In this document: positions 43,655-52,148 of the stretch, in pieces
How the letters are laid out: each line of letters starts with the position of its first letter
How positions within the stretch are numbered: position 1 is the stretch's first letter
DNA from: an uncultured Bacteroidales bacterium
GTDB lineage: Bacteria; Bacteroidota; Bacteroidia; Bacteroidales; F082
Length of the DNA: 64,000 bases
Direction: 5' to 3'
Assembly: GCA_937906455.1 (NCBI GenBank)
Contig: CALCYT010000014.1
Span: 1 to 64,000, forward strand
The notes under the pieces: model-generated
Database searches by the model: none
Seen by the model: only the letters and a program-made list of their open reading frames with translations
Told to the model about the DNA's origin: nothing
Translations under genes and position numbers: made by a program

Positions 43655-43864
43655 TTATTGTTTAGCGTTCTTTTCCGCGTTCTGGCGTTTTGTAAGTTCC
43701 GTCAGCATGCGTGCCAATTGTTTACGTGTGGCGCCGATTGTGTTCGGATTATCCAATGGGGAAACTGCGTGTTGCATTTTCATCTTGATGTATTTGGCGC
43801 GTGTGGCGTCGATACGTTCCATCAGATCAGCAGTACTTAGTTCATTGATTGCTTCTTTCTTCAT
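43655..43864 (-). CDS. rpmC: 50S ribosomal protein L29
   Basis: 69 aa, two-helix coiled hairpin with ELSTADLMERIDATRAKYI and TRKQLARMLTELTKRQ. It surrounds the peptide exit with L23 and helps to dock signal recognition particle and trigger factor. Confidence 0.96.
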   Translation of the reverse strand: MKKEAINELSTADLMERIDATRAKYIKMKMQHAVSPLDNPNTIGATRKQLARMLTELTKRQNAEKNAKQ

Positions 43865-43879
43865 GATGCTTACTGTTTT

Positions 43880-44299
43880 TTATTCGACATAATCTCTTCT
43901 TACCACGAATTTAGTTGCTACAGGGAGCTTTTGAGCGGCTAAGCGGAGTGCTTCTTTAGCTACTGCTAACGGCACGCCGGCAGCTTCGAAAAGCATGTGA
44001 CCCGGGGTTACACGAGCCACGAAGTACTCGACGTCTCCCTTACCTTTACCCATACGAACCTCGAGAGGCTTTTTGGTGATAGGTTTGTCAGGGAATATTC
44101 TGATCCAAATCTGTCCTTCACGTTTCATGTGACGTGTGACAGCTTGACGTGCGGCCTCTATCTGGCGTGCTGTGATCAGGTGTTCCTCAAGTGTTTTAAT
44201 ACCAAAAGTACCGAAGGCGAGTTCATGACCGCGGTGTGCGTTGCCTTTCATCTTGCCCTTCTGGGGTCTTCTGTATCTTGTTCTCTTAGGTTGTAACAT
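43880..44299 (-). CDS. rplP: 50S ribosomal protein L16
   Basis: 139 aa, starts MLQPKRTRYRRPQKGKMKGN and contains RQAVTRHMKREGQIWIRIFP. It positions the A-site tRNA. The MGKGKGDVEYFVARV loop is intact. Confidence 0.97.
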   Translation of the reverse strand: MLQPKRTRYRRPQKGKMKGNAHRGHELAFGTFGIKTLEEHLITARQIEAARQAVTRHMKREGQIWIRIFPDKPITKKPLEVRMGKGKGDVEYFVARVTPGHMLFEAAGVPLAVAKEALRLAAQKLPVATKFVVRRDYVE

Positions 44300-44320
44300 C
44301 TCTTATCTTTTTTTAATCTT

Positions 44321-45055
44321 TTACTTAGTAGTACGTTTATTGCGACGTGGGGCGCCACCGTTGGGTTTGCCGGCATTGCCGCCTTTCTTGGGGGCTGCGG
44401 CGGATGAGGTGGTAGGCACCAGTTCCGGACGACCGTAGATCTCACCTTTGCAGATCCACACCTTGATGCCGATGCGACCGTATGAAGTGTGAGCTTCCAC
44501 TAATGAGTAGTCGATGTCAGCGCGCAGTGTGTGTAACGGCACGCGACCCTCTTTGTAGGTTTCCTGACGTGCTATCTCGGCGCCTCCGATACGGCCAGAC
44601 GCGATGACCTTGATGCCCTCGGCACCGATTCTCATTGTGTCTGACACGGCTTTCTTGATGGCGCGACGGAACGACACACGTCCTTCAATCTGTTTCGCTA
44701 TTGAACTCGCGACGATATACGCGTCGAGTTCAGGTCTCTTGATCTCGCTGATGTTGATCTGAATCTCCTTACCGATGAGCTTCTTCATCTCTTCCTTCAA
44801 CTTATCGACCTCTGTGCCGCCTTTACCGATGATGACACCCGGACGAGCTGTGAAGATAGTGACTGTGACGAGCTTTATCGAGCGCTCGATACCGATTTTC
44901 GAGATACTTGCCTTACCGAGACGGGCGGTGAGATACTTGCGGATCTTATCGTCTTCCCCGATGTTCTTGGCTGTTTCTTTTCCACAGTACCAGTTTGAGT
45001 CCCAACCTTTGATGACTCCGAGTCTTAAACCTATTGGATGAGTTTTCTGTCCCAT
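44321..45055 (-). CDS. rpsC: 30S ribosomal protein S3
   Basis: 244 aa. KH domain with ARPGVIIGKGGTEVDKLKEE and C-terminal domain with GRIGIKVWICKGEIYG, then a basic tail (GGAPRRNKRTTK). S3 is part of the mRNA entry tunnel. Confidence 0.97.
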   Translation of the reverse strand: MGQKTHPIGLRLGVIKGWDSNWYCGKETAKNIGEDDKIRKYLTARLGKASISKIGIERSIKLVTVTIFTARPGVIIGKGGTEVDKLKEEMKKLIGKEIQINISEIKRPELDAYIVASSIAKQIEGRVSFRRAIKKAVSDTMRIGAEGIKVIASGRIGGAEIARQETYKEGRVPLHTLRADIDYSLVEAHTSYGRIGIKVWICKGEIYGRPELVPTTSSAAAPKKGGNAGKPNGGAPRRNKRTTK

Positions 45056-45066
45056 TGTAATCTTAA

Positions 45067-45504
45067 TTAATTCTTTTCTTCAACATTAGCTTCTGTTGCG
45101 TTCATTTCCGCGATTCTGCTATCGACGATGATAGTGACGTGGTTAGAGCGTTTGCGGATGCGGTGCGCGCGGCCTTGTGGGGCGGGCTGAATGCGTTTCA
45201 GCGTGCGGCCTTCATCAACAAATATCTCTTTTACGTACAGGTTGGCGTCTTCAATGCGCTTACCCTCGTTCTTAGCTTCCCAGTTGGCGATTGCAGAGCG
45301 GAGTAACTTGTACACCGGCTTTGCAGCTGCTTTAGGTGAGTATAATAAGGCATGCAGTGCAAGTTCCACTTTCATTCCTCTAATCATGTCAGCGACCAAG
45401 CGCATTTTGCGTGGTGAAGTAGGAATATCATTGTATTTTGCAATGGCGACCTTCTTCTTAGCTGCCTTTCTGGCTTCTGCTGTATTATGTTTTCTTGCTC
45501 CCAT
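45067..45504 (-). CDS. rplV: 50S ribosomal protein L22
   Basis: 145 aa with YNDIPTSPRKMRLVADMIRG and the beta-hairpin GRAHRIRKRSNHVTIIV that lines the exit tunnel. A somewhat extended acidic tail ends it. The macrolide-sensitive hairpin looks normal in length. Confidence 0.96.
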   Translation of the reverse strand: MGARKHNTAEARKAAKKKVAIAKYNDIPTSPRKMRLVADMIRGMKVELALHALLYSPKAAAKPVYKLLRSAIANWEAKNEGKRIEDANLYVKEIFVDEGRTLKRIQPAPQGRAHRIRKRSNHVTIIVDSRIAEMNATEANVEEKN

Positions 45505-45512
45505 AGTACTTA

Positions 45513-45785
45513 TTATTTATCTTTTCTGTTACCGGCATGGCCTCTGAATGTGCGTGTCGGGGCGAACTCTCCGAGTTTGTGTCCCACCATGTTTTCAGTC
45601 ACGTAAACCGGGATGAATTTATTACCGTTGTGAACAGCGATGGTTTGTCCAACGAAATCAGGTGAAATCATTGAAGCTCTTGACCAAGTCTTGATCACGG
45701 TCTTCTTTCCTGTTGCTACATTATCCAACACTCTCTGTTCGAGTTTATAGTGGATATATGGTCCTTTTTTAAGTGAACGACTCAT
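45513..45785 (-). CDS. rpsS: 30S ribosomal protein S19
   Basis: 90 aa, MSRSLKKGPYIHYKLEQRVL at the start and MVGHKLGEFAPTRTFRGHAG near the end. It forms a complex with S13 in the 30S head. Confidence 0.97.
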   Translation of the reverse strand: MSRSLKKGPYIHYKLEQRVLDNVATGKKTVIKTWSRASMISPDFVGQTIAVHNGNKFIPVYVTENMVGHKLGEFAPTRTFRGHAGNRKDK

Positions 45786-45809
45786 AATTTTCTTTTTTTA
45801 CTTGGTTAA

Positions 45810-46634
45810 TTACTTCTTACGTCTTTCAATGATATACTTGTTGGATGCGTTCTTCGGGTGACGTGTCTTGTAGCCTTTTGCCGGCAAGCCCTTACGGCTT
45901 CTCGGATGACCACCTGACGCGCGGCCTTCACCACCACCCATCGGGTGATCCACCGGGTTCATGACGACGCCACGGACGCGTGGGCGACGGCCTAACCAGC
46001 GGCTACGGCCTGCCTTGCCTGATTTCTCGAGGTTGTGGTCGGCATTCGACACTGTTCCTATCGTAGCTCTGCATGCCTGGAGGATGAGACGTGTCTCGCC
46101 TGAAGGCATCTTCAAGATGGCGTATTTACCATCACGTGACATCAGCTGTGCGTATGCGCCTGCGCTGCGTGCCATCTTGGCACCCTGACCGGGGCGCAAC
46201 TCGATGTTGTGGATGATTGTACCGAACGGAACATCGCTCAAGAACAATGTGTTACCGATGTTCGGAGTGGCATCCTTGCCTGACATCACCTCTTGTCCGA
46301 CCTTCAAGCCCTGAGGTGCGATGATGTAACGCTTCTCGCCATCGGCGTAAACCACCAATGCGATGCGTGCTGTGCGGTTAGGATCGTATTCGATCGTCTT
46401 GACGATGCCTTTGATACCGTCTTTATCGCGCTTGAAGTCGATAATTCTGTACTTCTGCTTGTGACCGCCGCCAATGTTGCGGACAGTCTCTTTTCCAGTA
46501 TTGTTACGGCCGCCGGTGCTCTTCTTTGGAGCGAGCAACGATCTCTCCGGCTTGTTGGTCGTAATCTCATCGAAAGCGCTTATAACTTTGAAGCGCTGAC
46601 CTGGAGTTGTTGGTTTATATTTCTTTAAAGCCAT
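45810..46634 (-). CDS. rplB: 50S ribosomal protein L2
   Basis: 274 aa with the conserved VMNPVDHPMGGGEGRASGG loop that contains the peptidyl-transferase-proximal His, and HKQKYRIIDFKRDK. L2 is a primary 23S rRNA binder. Confidence 0.97.
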   Translation of the reverse strand: MALKKYKPTTPGQRFKVISAFDEITTNKPERSLLAPKKSTGGRNNTGKETVRNIGGGHKQKYRIIDFKRDKDGIKGIVKTIEYDPNRTARIALVVYADGEKRYIIAPQGLKVGQEVMSGKDATPNIGNTLFLSDVPFGTIIHNIELRPGQGAKMARSAGAYAQLMSRDGKYAILKMPSGETRLILQACRATIGTVSNADHNLEKSGKAGRSRWLGRRPRVRGVVMNPVDHPMGGGEGRASGGHPRSRKGLPAKGYKTRHPKNASNKYIIERRKK

Positions 46635-46636
46635 CT

Positions 46637-46927
46637 TTAAATGTTGCTAAAAAAGTCAATTGTTTCACCTTTAGCCAAGGTCACGATGGCCTTCTTGAAA
46701 GCGTCTCTTCTTCCTTGAATAAAGCCTGTCTTTGTGTAACGTGACTTGAGCTTTCCATCATATCTCATAGTGTTGACCGACGCCACCTGAACACCATAGA
46801 GGTCTTCAACGGCCTTCTTTATCTGCAACTTGTTAGCGCGGACGTCAACAATGAATCCGTACCGGTTCAGCTTCTCGCTGATAGCGGTCATCTTTTCCGT
46901 GATTATAGGTTTCTTAATGATAATCAT
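46637..46927 (-). CDS. rplW: 50S ribosomal protein L23
   Basis: 96 aa, with IIIKKPIITEKMTAISE and VEDLYGVQVASVNTMRYDGK. It is a docking site for trigger factor and SRP at the tunnel exit. It is 2 bp before rplB. Confidence 0.96.
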   Translation of the reverse strand: MIIIKKPIITEKMTAISEKLNRYGFIVDVRANKLQIKKAVEDLYGVQVASVNTMRYDGKLKSRYTKTGFIQGRRDAFKKAIVTLAKGETIDFFSNI

Positions 46928-46947
46928 CTCTTTAATCTTTTAAGTTG

Positions 46948-47574
46948 TCATCCAAGAATTCCATCTATGACTGCGAGTGAGCTTTCCGTGATGAAGAGCT
47001 TCTTGGCATTCAGAATATCATAAGTGTTGAGGTTGCGGGCAAGGCCGATTTTTGTGCGCTGGATGTTTCTTGCCGACAGCACGACGTTCATGTTTGTCTC
47101 CGGGAAGACGAACAGGTTCTTGCCACCATTCACTTTAAGGTTGTTCAAGACCTCAATCATCTGTTTGGTCTTGATTGTGTCAAATGTAAAGTCCTCGATG
47201 ATAACAATCTCGTTGTCCTGCATCTTGTAAGTGAGGGCCGAACGGCGGGCGAGCTGTTTCACCTTCTTGTTCAATTTGAAACTGTAGTCACGTGGCTGTG
47301 GGCCGAAGACGCGGCCGCCACCTCTCAACAATGGTGAGTTGATGTCACCACGACGCGCGCCACCTGTGCCTTTCTGACGGAACAGCTTGCGTGTGCTGCC
47401 TGATATCTCGCTACGTGTCTTGGCCTTGTGTGTGCCCTGACGCTGATCTGCCAAATACTGCTTCACATCAAGATAGACGCAGTGCTCGTTTGGCTCGATG
47501 CCGTAGATATTCTCGTTCAACTGGACCTTGCGTCCCGTTGATTCACCGGTAATCTTTAAAACTTCTAACTCCAT
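46948..47574 (-). CDS. rplD: 50S ribosomal protein L4
   Basis: 208 aa, with the tunnel loop GSTRKLFRQKGTGGARRGD. In other bacteria L4 represses its own S10 operon. The start lies inside rplC (10-nt overlap), which indicates translational coupling. Confidence 0.97.
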   Translation of the reverse strand: MELEVLKITGESTGRKVQLNENIYGIEPNEHCVYLDVKQYLADQRQGTHKAKTRSEISGSTRKLFRQKGTGGARRGDINSPLLRGGGRVFGPQPRDYSFKLNKKVKQLARRSALTYKMQDNEIVIIEDFTFDTIKTKQMIEVLNNLKVNGGKNLFVFPETNMNVVLSARNIQRTKIGLARNLNTYDILNAKKLFITESSLAVIDGILG

Positions 47575-48194
47575 CTCTCAATTTTTAAATAGCCGTTCTT
47601 TGCTCCCGGTACTGAACCTTTTACTACTAACAAATTCTTTTCCGGTACGATTTTCATAATTTGGAGGTTGATAGCCTTCACTTTGCGGTTACCCATCTGG
47701 CCGCCCATGCGCAATCCTTTGAAAACTCTCGAAGGATAAGCGCAAGCTCCGATTGAACCTGGTTTTCTCAAACGGTTGTGCTGACCGTGAGTCGCTTGTC
47801 CGACGCCATTGAAATGATGACGTCTCACTACACCTTGGAAGCCCTTACCTTTGCTGATGCCGCTGACATCGACAAACTCGCCTTCCATGAACACTTCGAC
47901 GGTAATCGTTTCACCCAGGCTCTTTCTGTGTCCTGCCTCGAAACGTGTGAACTCTCTAACCAACTTCTTAGGCGTCGTGCCGGCTTTCTCAAAATGCTTC
48001 TGCATCGCCTTTGAGGTGTTTTTCACCTTCTTCTCATCATACGCCAATTGGATAGCGTCGTAACCGTCCTTCTCTTTTGATCTAACTTGGGTTACTACAC
48101 ATGGACCCGCCTCGATGACTGTCACCGGAATGTTCTTGCCGCTCTCGTCATAGATGCTGGTCATCCCAATCTTTTTTCCTAGTATTCCTGACAT
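47565..48194 (-). CDS. rplC: 50S ribosomal protein L3
   Basis: 209 aa, beginning MSGILGKKIGMTSIYDESGK and containing GISKGKGFQGVVRRHHFNGV and RKPGSIGACAYPSRVFKGLR. It reaches the peptidyl-transferase centre. Confidence 0.97.
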   Translation of the reverse strand: MSGILGKKIGMTSIYDESGKNIPVTVIEAGPCVVTQVRSKEKDGYDAIQLAYDEKKVKNTSKAMQKHFEKAGTTPKKLVREFTRFEAGHRKSLGETITVEVFMEGEFVDVSGISKGKGFQGVVRRHHFNGVGQATHGQHNRLRKPGSIGACAYPSRVFKGLRMGGQMGNRKVKAINLQIMKIVPEKNLLVVKGSVPGAKNGYLKIERWS

Positions 48195-48229
48195 TGCTAC
48201 TAATTTAAGCTGTTAATTACTAGATAGTT

Positions 48230-48538
48230 TTACAATAATTTAATTTCTACATCCACGCCATTAGGCATTTCCAATTTCATCAAGGCATCAATCTGCTGAG
48301 AAGTCGCGTTGTAGATGTCTAACAATCTCTTGTAGTAAGACAACTCGAACTGCTCGCGTGATTTCTTGTGGACGAAAGTGGAGCGCAAAACAGTGTAGAT
48401 TTTCTTGTCGGTCGGAAGCGGAATAGGTCCGCTGACGACTGCACCAGTCATTTTGATGGTTTTCACGATTTTCTCGGCTGACTTGTCAACCAAGTTGTGG
48501 TCGTGCGACTTTAATTTGATTCTAATTCTTTGGCTCAT
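48230..48538 (-). CDS. rpsJ: 30S ribosomal protein S10
   Basis: 102 aa, starts MSQRIRIKLKSHDHNLVDKS and has GPIPLPTDKKIYTVLRSTFV. S10 also acts as NusE in transcription antitermination. It is the first gene of the S10 set, 67 bp behind fusA, with a heptamer repeat in the gap and no clear promoter. Confidence 0.97.
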   Translation of the reverse strand: MSQRIRIKLKSHDHNLVDKSAEKIVKTIKMTGAVVSGPIPLPTDKKIYTVLRSTFVHKKSREQFELSYYKRLLDIYNATSQQIDALMKLEMPNGVDVEIKLL

Positions 48539-48579
48539 AAGACCTTTTTTTTATTTATTAATTTCTCTTTAATTATTCT

Positions 48580-48608
48580 TCCTTCTAACTTCTAACTTCT
48601 GTCTTCTA
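48580..48608 (-). repeat. Heptamer repeat at the fusA stop
   Basis: On the minus strand the stop TAG (48608-48606) is followed by AAGACAG, AAGTTAG, AAGTTAG and AAGGAAG. The period is 7 bp and the TAG copies lie at 48592 and 48585. The same word starts the repeat at 3834. Confidence 0.85.
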
Positions 48609-50726
48609 AAAGAAGAAATATATCCCCTTCGCCTTTTTGATGACGATGTCGGCAAGTGTCGGAGGCACCTCGGCGTAATGGCTGAACTCCATGTTGAATG
48701 TGCCTCTGCCTTGTGTCAGTGTGCGAAGTGTCGTGATGTATCCGAACATCTCCGCGAGTGGCGCGTCGGCCTTGACTATCTGAAGTCCGTGATCGACATC
48801 GACGTTATGCAAGACGGCTCTGCGTCTGTTCAGGTCGCCTGTGACATCTCCGAGATAGTCGGCAGGAACCTGCACCTCGACTTTCATTATCGGCTCCATC
48901 ACTACCGAGCCGGCCTGTGCGCCTGCCTCTTTGAAGCCTATGCGTGCCGCCGTCTCAAATGAGAGTTCGTCGCTGTCAACCGGATGAGCACTGCCGTCGA
49001 TGAGGCGCACCTTCACCGAATCCATGGGGAATCCGGCGAGCACGCCATTCGTCATAGAGCCTCTGAAGCCCTTTTCTATTGCCGGGAAGTACTCCTTCGG
49101 TATGTTGTTGCCTTTGGCGTCGTTGATAAACTGCAATCCTGACATTCCGTCATCGGCCGGACCGATCTCAAACTCAATATCGGCGAATTTGCCTTTGCCG
49201 CCGGTCTGTTTCTTATAGACCTCGCGGAAACGGACTGTCTGTGTGAACGATTCCTTGTATGCCACCTGCGGCTGTCCCTCGTTGATTTCGACGCCGAATT
49301 CGCGTTTCAGTCTGTCAACGATGATGTCGAGATGAAGCTCGCCCATTCCTGAGATTATCGTCTGGCCGGAGTTCTCGTCGGTAGTGACTTTGAACGTCGG
49401 GTCTTCTTCCTGGAGCTTCTGGAGAGCCATGGTGAGCTTCTCCATGTCGGCTTGCGTCTTAGGTTCGACGGCTATCTGCACGACCGGCTGAGGGAATTTG
49501 ATGTTCTCGAGGATTATGGGTTTGTTTTCCACCGCGAGGGTGTCGCCTGTTCTAATCTCGCGGAATCCCACAGCGGCTGCGATGTCGCCGGCCTCTATCT
49601 TGGTGAGAGGCGTCTGTTTGTTGGCGTTCATCTGCACGATCTTGTTGATACGTTCACGTTTGCCTGTCGAGACGTTGAGCACTATCTGACCGGCGTCCAG
49701 GGTGCCTGAATAGACACGGAAGAACGCGAGTTTGCCGACGTATGGGTCTGTGGCGATTTTGAATGCGAGTGCGCAGAAAGGTTCTTTCGGATCTGCTTTA
49801 CGTGTCTCTTCTTTTTCCGTCTTCGGGTTGACGCCTGTCACGTGGTCGATGTCAAGAGGGCTTGGAAGGTAGCGGACTACACCATCGAGGAGAGGTTGTA
49901 CTCCTTTGTTTTTGAATGAAGCTCCACACATCACAGGGCACATACGCAATTCTAATGTTGCCTTTCTTAATTCCGCGTAAATCTCTTCCTCTGTGATGGT
50001 TTCAGGGTCTTCCATGAATTTCTCAAGGAGCTTTTCATTGTTTTCAGCAACGCCTTCTAAAAGTTTGAGGCGGTATTCTGCTGCTGTTTCAGCCAGCTCT
50101 GCGGGGATATCGACGACATCGAATTGGGTGCCGAGTTCGTCTTCGTCCCACAGCAGGGCTTTATTCTTGATAAGGTCAACCACGCCAACGAAGCCATCCT
50201 CTTCTCCTATCGGGATTTGGATTGCCACAGGGTTGGCGTTAAGGCGTTCTTTAATCTGTCCGAGGACTTTGTAGAAGTCAGCGCCGCTGCGGTCCATTTT
50301 GTTTACGAAACAGATGCGCGGCACGTTATATTTGTCGGCTTGGCGCCACACCGTCTCCGACTGTGGCTCGACGCCGCCAACTGCACAGAATATCGCTATC
50401 GCGCCATCGAGCACTCTGAGGGAGCGTTCCACCTCTACGGTGAAATCGACATGGCCTGGAGTGTCGATGATGTTGATTTTGAATTGGTTGTCGTCGAGTT
50501 GCCAGAACACTGTGGTGGCGGCTGAGGTGATGGTGATGCCGCGTTCCTGTTCCTGGACCATCCAGTCCATGGTGGCGGCGCCGTCGTGAACCTCACCGAT
50601 ACGATGATTACGGCCGGTATAATACAGCACACGCTCCGTTGTCGTCGTCTTACCCGCATCGATGTGAGCCATGATGCCGATATTACGCGTCAGAGCGAGG
50701 TTTGTGTTATGTTGGTCGTTGTTCAT
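48606..50726 (-). CDS. fusA: elongation factor G
   Basis: 706 aa. The GTPase domain has AHIDAGKTTTTER (residues 20-32), DTPGHVDFT and NKMDRSG, followed by domains II-V with RGTFNMEFSHYAEVP near the end. EF-G translocates tRNA and mRNA on the ribosome. It stands in the canonical rpsL-rpsG-fusA str operon. tuf is not in the window, which is a variation on the usual order. The protein ends KGIYFFF and the stop begins a heptamer repeat. Confidence 0.96.
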   Translation of the reverse strand: MNNDQHNTNLALTRNIGIMAHIDAGKTTTTERVLYYTGRNHRIGEVHDGAATMDWMVQEQERGITITSAATTVFWQLDDNQFKINIIDTPGHVDFTVEVERSLRVLDGAIAIFCAVGGVEPQSETVWRQADKYNVPRICFVNKMDRSGADFYKVLGQIKERLNANPVAIQIPIGEEDGFVGVVDLIKNKALLWDEDELGTQFDVVDIPAELAETAAEYRLKLLEGVAENNEKLLEKFMEDPETITEEEIYAELRKATLELRMCPVMCGASFKNKGVQPLLDGVVRYLPSPLDIDHVTGVNPKTEKEETRKADPKEPFCALAFKIATDPYVGKLAFFRVYSGTLDAGQIVLNVSTGKRERINKIVQMNANKQTPLTKIEAGDIAAAVGFREIRTGDTLAVENKPIILENIKFPQPVVQIAVEPKTQADMEKLTMALQKLQEEDPTFKVTTDENSGQTIISGMGELHLDIIVDRLKREFGVEINEGQPQVAYKESFTQTVRFREVYKKQTGGKGKFADIEFEIGPADDGMSGLQFINDAKGNNIPKEYFPAIEKGFRGSMTNGVLAGFPMDSVKVRLIDGSAHPVDSDELSFETAARIGFKEAGAQAGSVVMEPIMKVEVQVPADYLGDVTGDLNRRRAVLHNVDVDHGLQIVKADAPLAEMFGYITTLRTLTQGRGTFNMEFSHYAEVPPTLADIVIKKAKGIYFFF

Positions 50727-50757
50727 CTTTTCTTACACCTTATTAATATAATAGAAT

Positions 50758-51225
50758 TTAGAATCTGAAATGTGAGAACGCCTTGTTAGCGTCTGCCATT
50801 CTGTGGATTTCCTCCTTCTTCTTGAAAGCTGCGCCTTCTTCTTTGTAAGCCTGCATGATTTCGCCTGCGAGTTTCTCGCCCATTGAGCGCTCATGGCGTT
50901 TGCGGGCGTAGCCGATAAGGTTCTTCATGCCCATGCTTTGTTTGCGTGACGGGCGGATTTCAGACGGAATCTGGAATGTCGCACCACCGATGCGGCGGCT
51001 TCTCACCTCCACTTGAGGTGTCACGTTGGCCAATGCTTTCTTCCACACTTCTACAGGGTCTTCGTTGAGTTTAGCCTGTACAATGTCCATTGCCTGGTAG
51101 AAAATCTCGTAAGCGAGGTTCTTCTTGCCTTTGAGCATGATGTTGTTCACAAACTTTGTGACTGTGACATCACCGTACTTTGGATCCGGAAGGATGATTC
51201 TTTTCTTTGGTTTAGCTTTTCTCAT
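50758..51225 (-). CDS. rpsG: 30S ribosomal protein S7
   Basis: 155 aa, with VTKFVNNIMLKGKKNLAYEI and RRIGGATFQIPSEIRPSRKQ. It is a primary binder in the 30S head. In E. coli it represses the str operon. Confidence 0.97.
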   Translation of the reverse strand: MRKAKPKKRIILPDPKYGDVTVTKFVNNIMLKGKKNLAYEIFYQAMDIVQAKLNEDPVEVWKKALANVTPQVEVRSRRIGGATFQIPSEIRPSRKQSMGMKNLIGYARKRHERSMGEKLAGEIMQAYKEEGAAFKKKEEIHRMADANKAFSHFRF

Positions 51226-51246
51226 TTCTTAAGCATTTACTGATTT

Positions 51247-51636
51247 TTACTTCTTTGCTGCTGCTTTTTTAGGACGTTTCGCACCGTATTTTGATCTGCG
51301 CTGGCGGCGGCCATCCACGCCGGCGGTATCTAATGCACCGCGGATGATGTGATAACGTACACCTGGAAGATCCTTCACACGGCCACCTCTAATCATGACG
51401 ATTGAGTGCTCCTGTAAGTTGTGTCCTTCGCCCGGAATGTAGGCGTTGACTTCCTTCTGATTTGTCAGACGGACCCTCGCTACTTTACGCATTGCCGAAT
51501 TAGGCTTCTTAGGTGTGGTCGTATAGACACGGACACACACGCCACGGCGCTGCGGGCAAGAATCCAAGGCAGGAGATTTACTCTTGTCTTCCAATTTCTG
51601 ACGTCCTTTGCGGACTAACTGTTGAATCGTTGGCAT
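51247..51636 (-). CDS. rpsL: 30S ribosomal protein S12
   Basis: 129 aa with the decoding loops TTPKKPNSAMRK and GGRVKDLPGVRYH. The lysines where streptomycin resistance mutations arise are wild type. The Asp in KDLPG is the methylthiolation site in other bacteria. It is the first gene of the str operon, behind a long structured leader. Confidence 0.97.
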   Translation of the reverse strand: MPTIQQLVRKGRQKLEDKSKSPALDSCPQRRGVCVRVYTTTPKKPNSAMRKVARVRLTNQKEVNAYIPGEGHNLQEHSIVMIRGGRVKDLPGVRYHIIRGALDTAGVDGRRQRRSKYGAKRPKKAAAKK

Positions 51637-51900
51637 TCTTTAATTGCGTTTAAAATTATTATTTTTTATTTGTTTGATAGATAATTTTCTCTCTTATCAC
51701 CACTAAAAAACGGTAATTTCCGAAGCATTTCACTACATAGTAAGGAATTGACAAGTCACGATACGGACTTTTGTTATCAAAACACACCGAAGTCTAATGT
51801 GTTGAGTTTGAGTGACTTACGGTGCAAGAACCTATAACGTTTTCTTTATCAGGTCCTTACTATTGGTAAATGAGGCAACATTTACTACCTTTTTTCGGGC
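51637..51900 (-). ncRNA. Structured 5' leader of the rpsL-rpsG-fusA transcript
   Basis: About 260 nt without an ORF between the promoter and rpsL. Read in sense, P5 is a 7-bp hairpin near the 5' end (51885-51879 with 51872-51866). P1 is TAGTAAGGA (51854-51862) pairing with TCCTTACTA (51738-51746), 9 bp. It encloses P4 (51830-51837 with 51846-51854, one bulge) and P2 (51812-51818 with 51753-51759, 7 bp), which contains P3 (51798-51803 with 51781-51786, 6 bp). This gives a three-way junction. I do not recognise a named family. It may be an autoregulatory leader for S12 or S7. Confidence 0.55.
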
Positions 51901-51902
51901 TG

Positions 51903-51936
51903 CAAAATTACAACATTTTTCAATAGGTTCGACAAA
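51903..51936 (-). promoter_or_regulatory. Promoter of the str/S10/spc ribosomal block
   Basis: TAATTTTG (51903-51910) and TTTG (51933-51936) on the minus strand, 22 bp apart. This is the only good promoter upstream of rpsL. Confidence 0.65.
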
Positions 51937-52099
51937 AATTTTAAAATTTTTTGAATTATTTTTTCAACAGTTGTCTTAACCTGATAAAAATTGACCAAAT
52001 AGTAGGTGAGAAAACCTCATTTGTGTCAGCTGATGGTGTTGAAACTGCTGCCATGAGAAAAACACCTCTTGGGGCGTTTGGTTTTTTATAATAAAAAAC

Positions 52100-52130
52100 T
52101 TTCAACTTTAAACTAAAAGTTGTATCTTTG
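52100..52130 (+). promoter_or_regulatory. Promoter of uvrD/pcrA
   Basis: TATCTTTG at 52123-52130 with TTTC at 52100-52103 as a poor -33 element, 19 bp apart. The start codon follows after 18 bp. The stretch 51937-52099 shows nothing else. Confidence 0.55.
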
Positions 52131-52148
52131 CACCGAAAATTTTGAAAC

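Noticed and set aside
51637..51900. A small protein gene in the rpsL leader
   Set aside because: No frame of useful length with a start and codon bias is present. Base pairing explains the region better.
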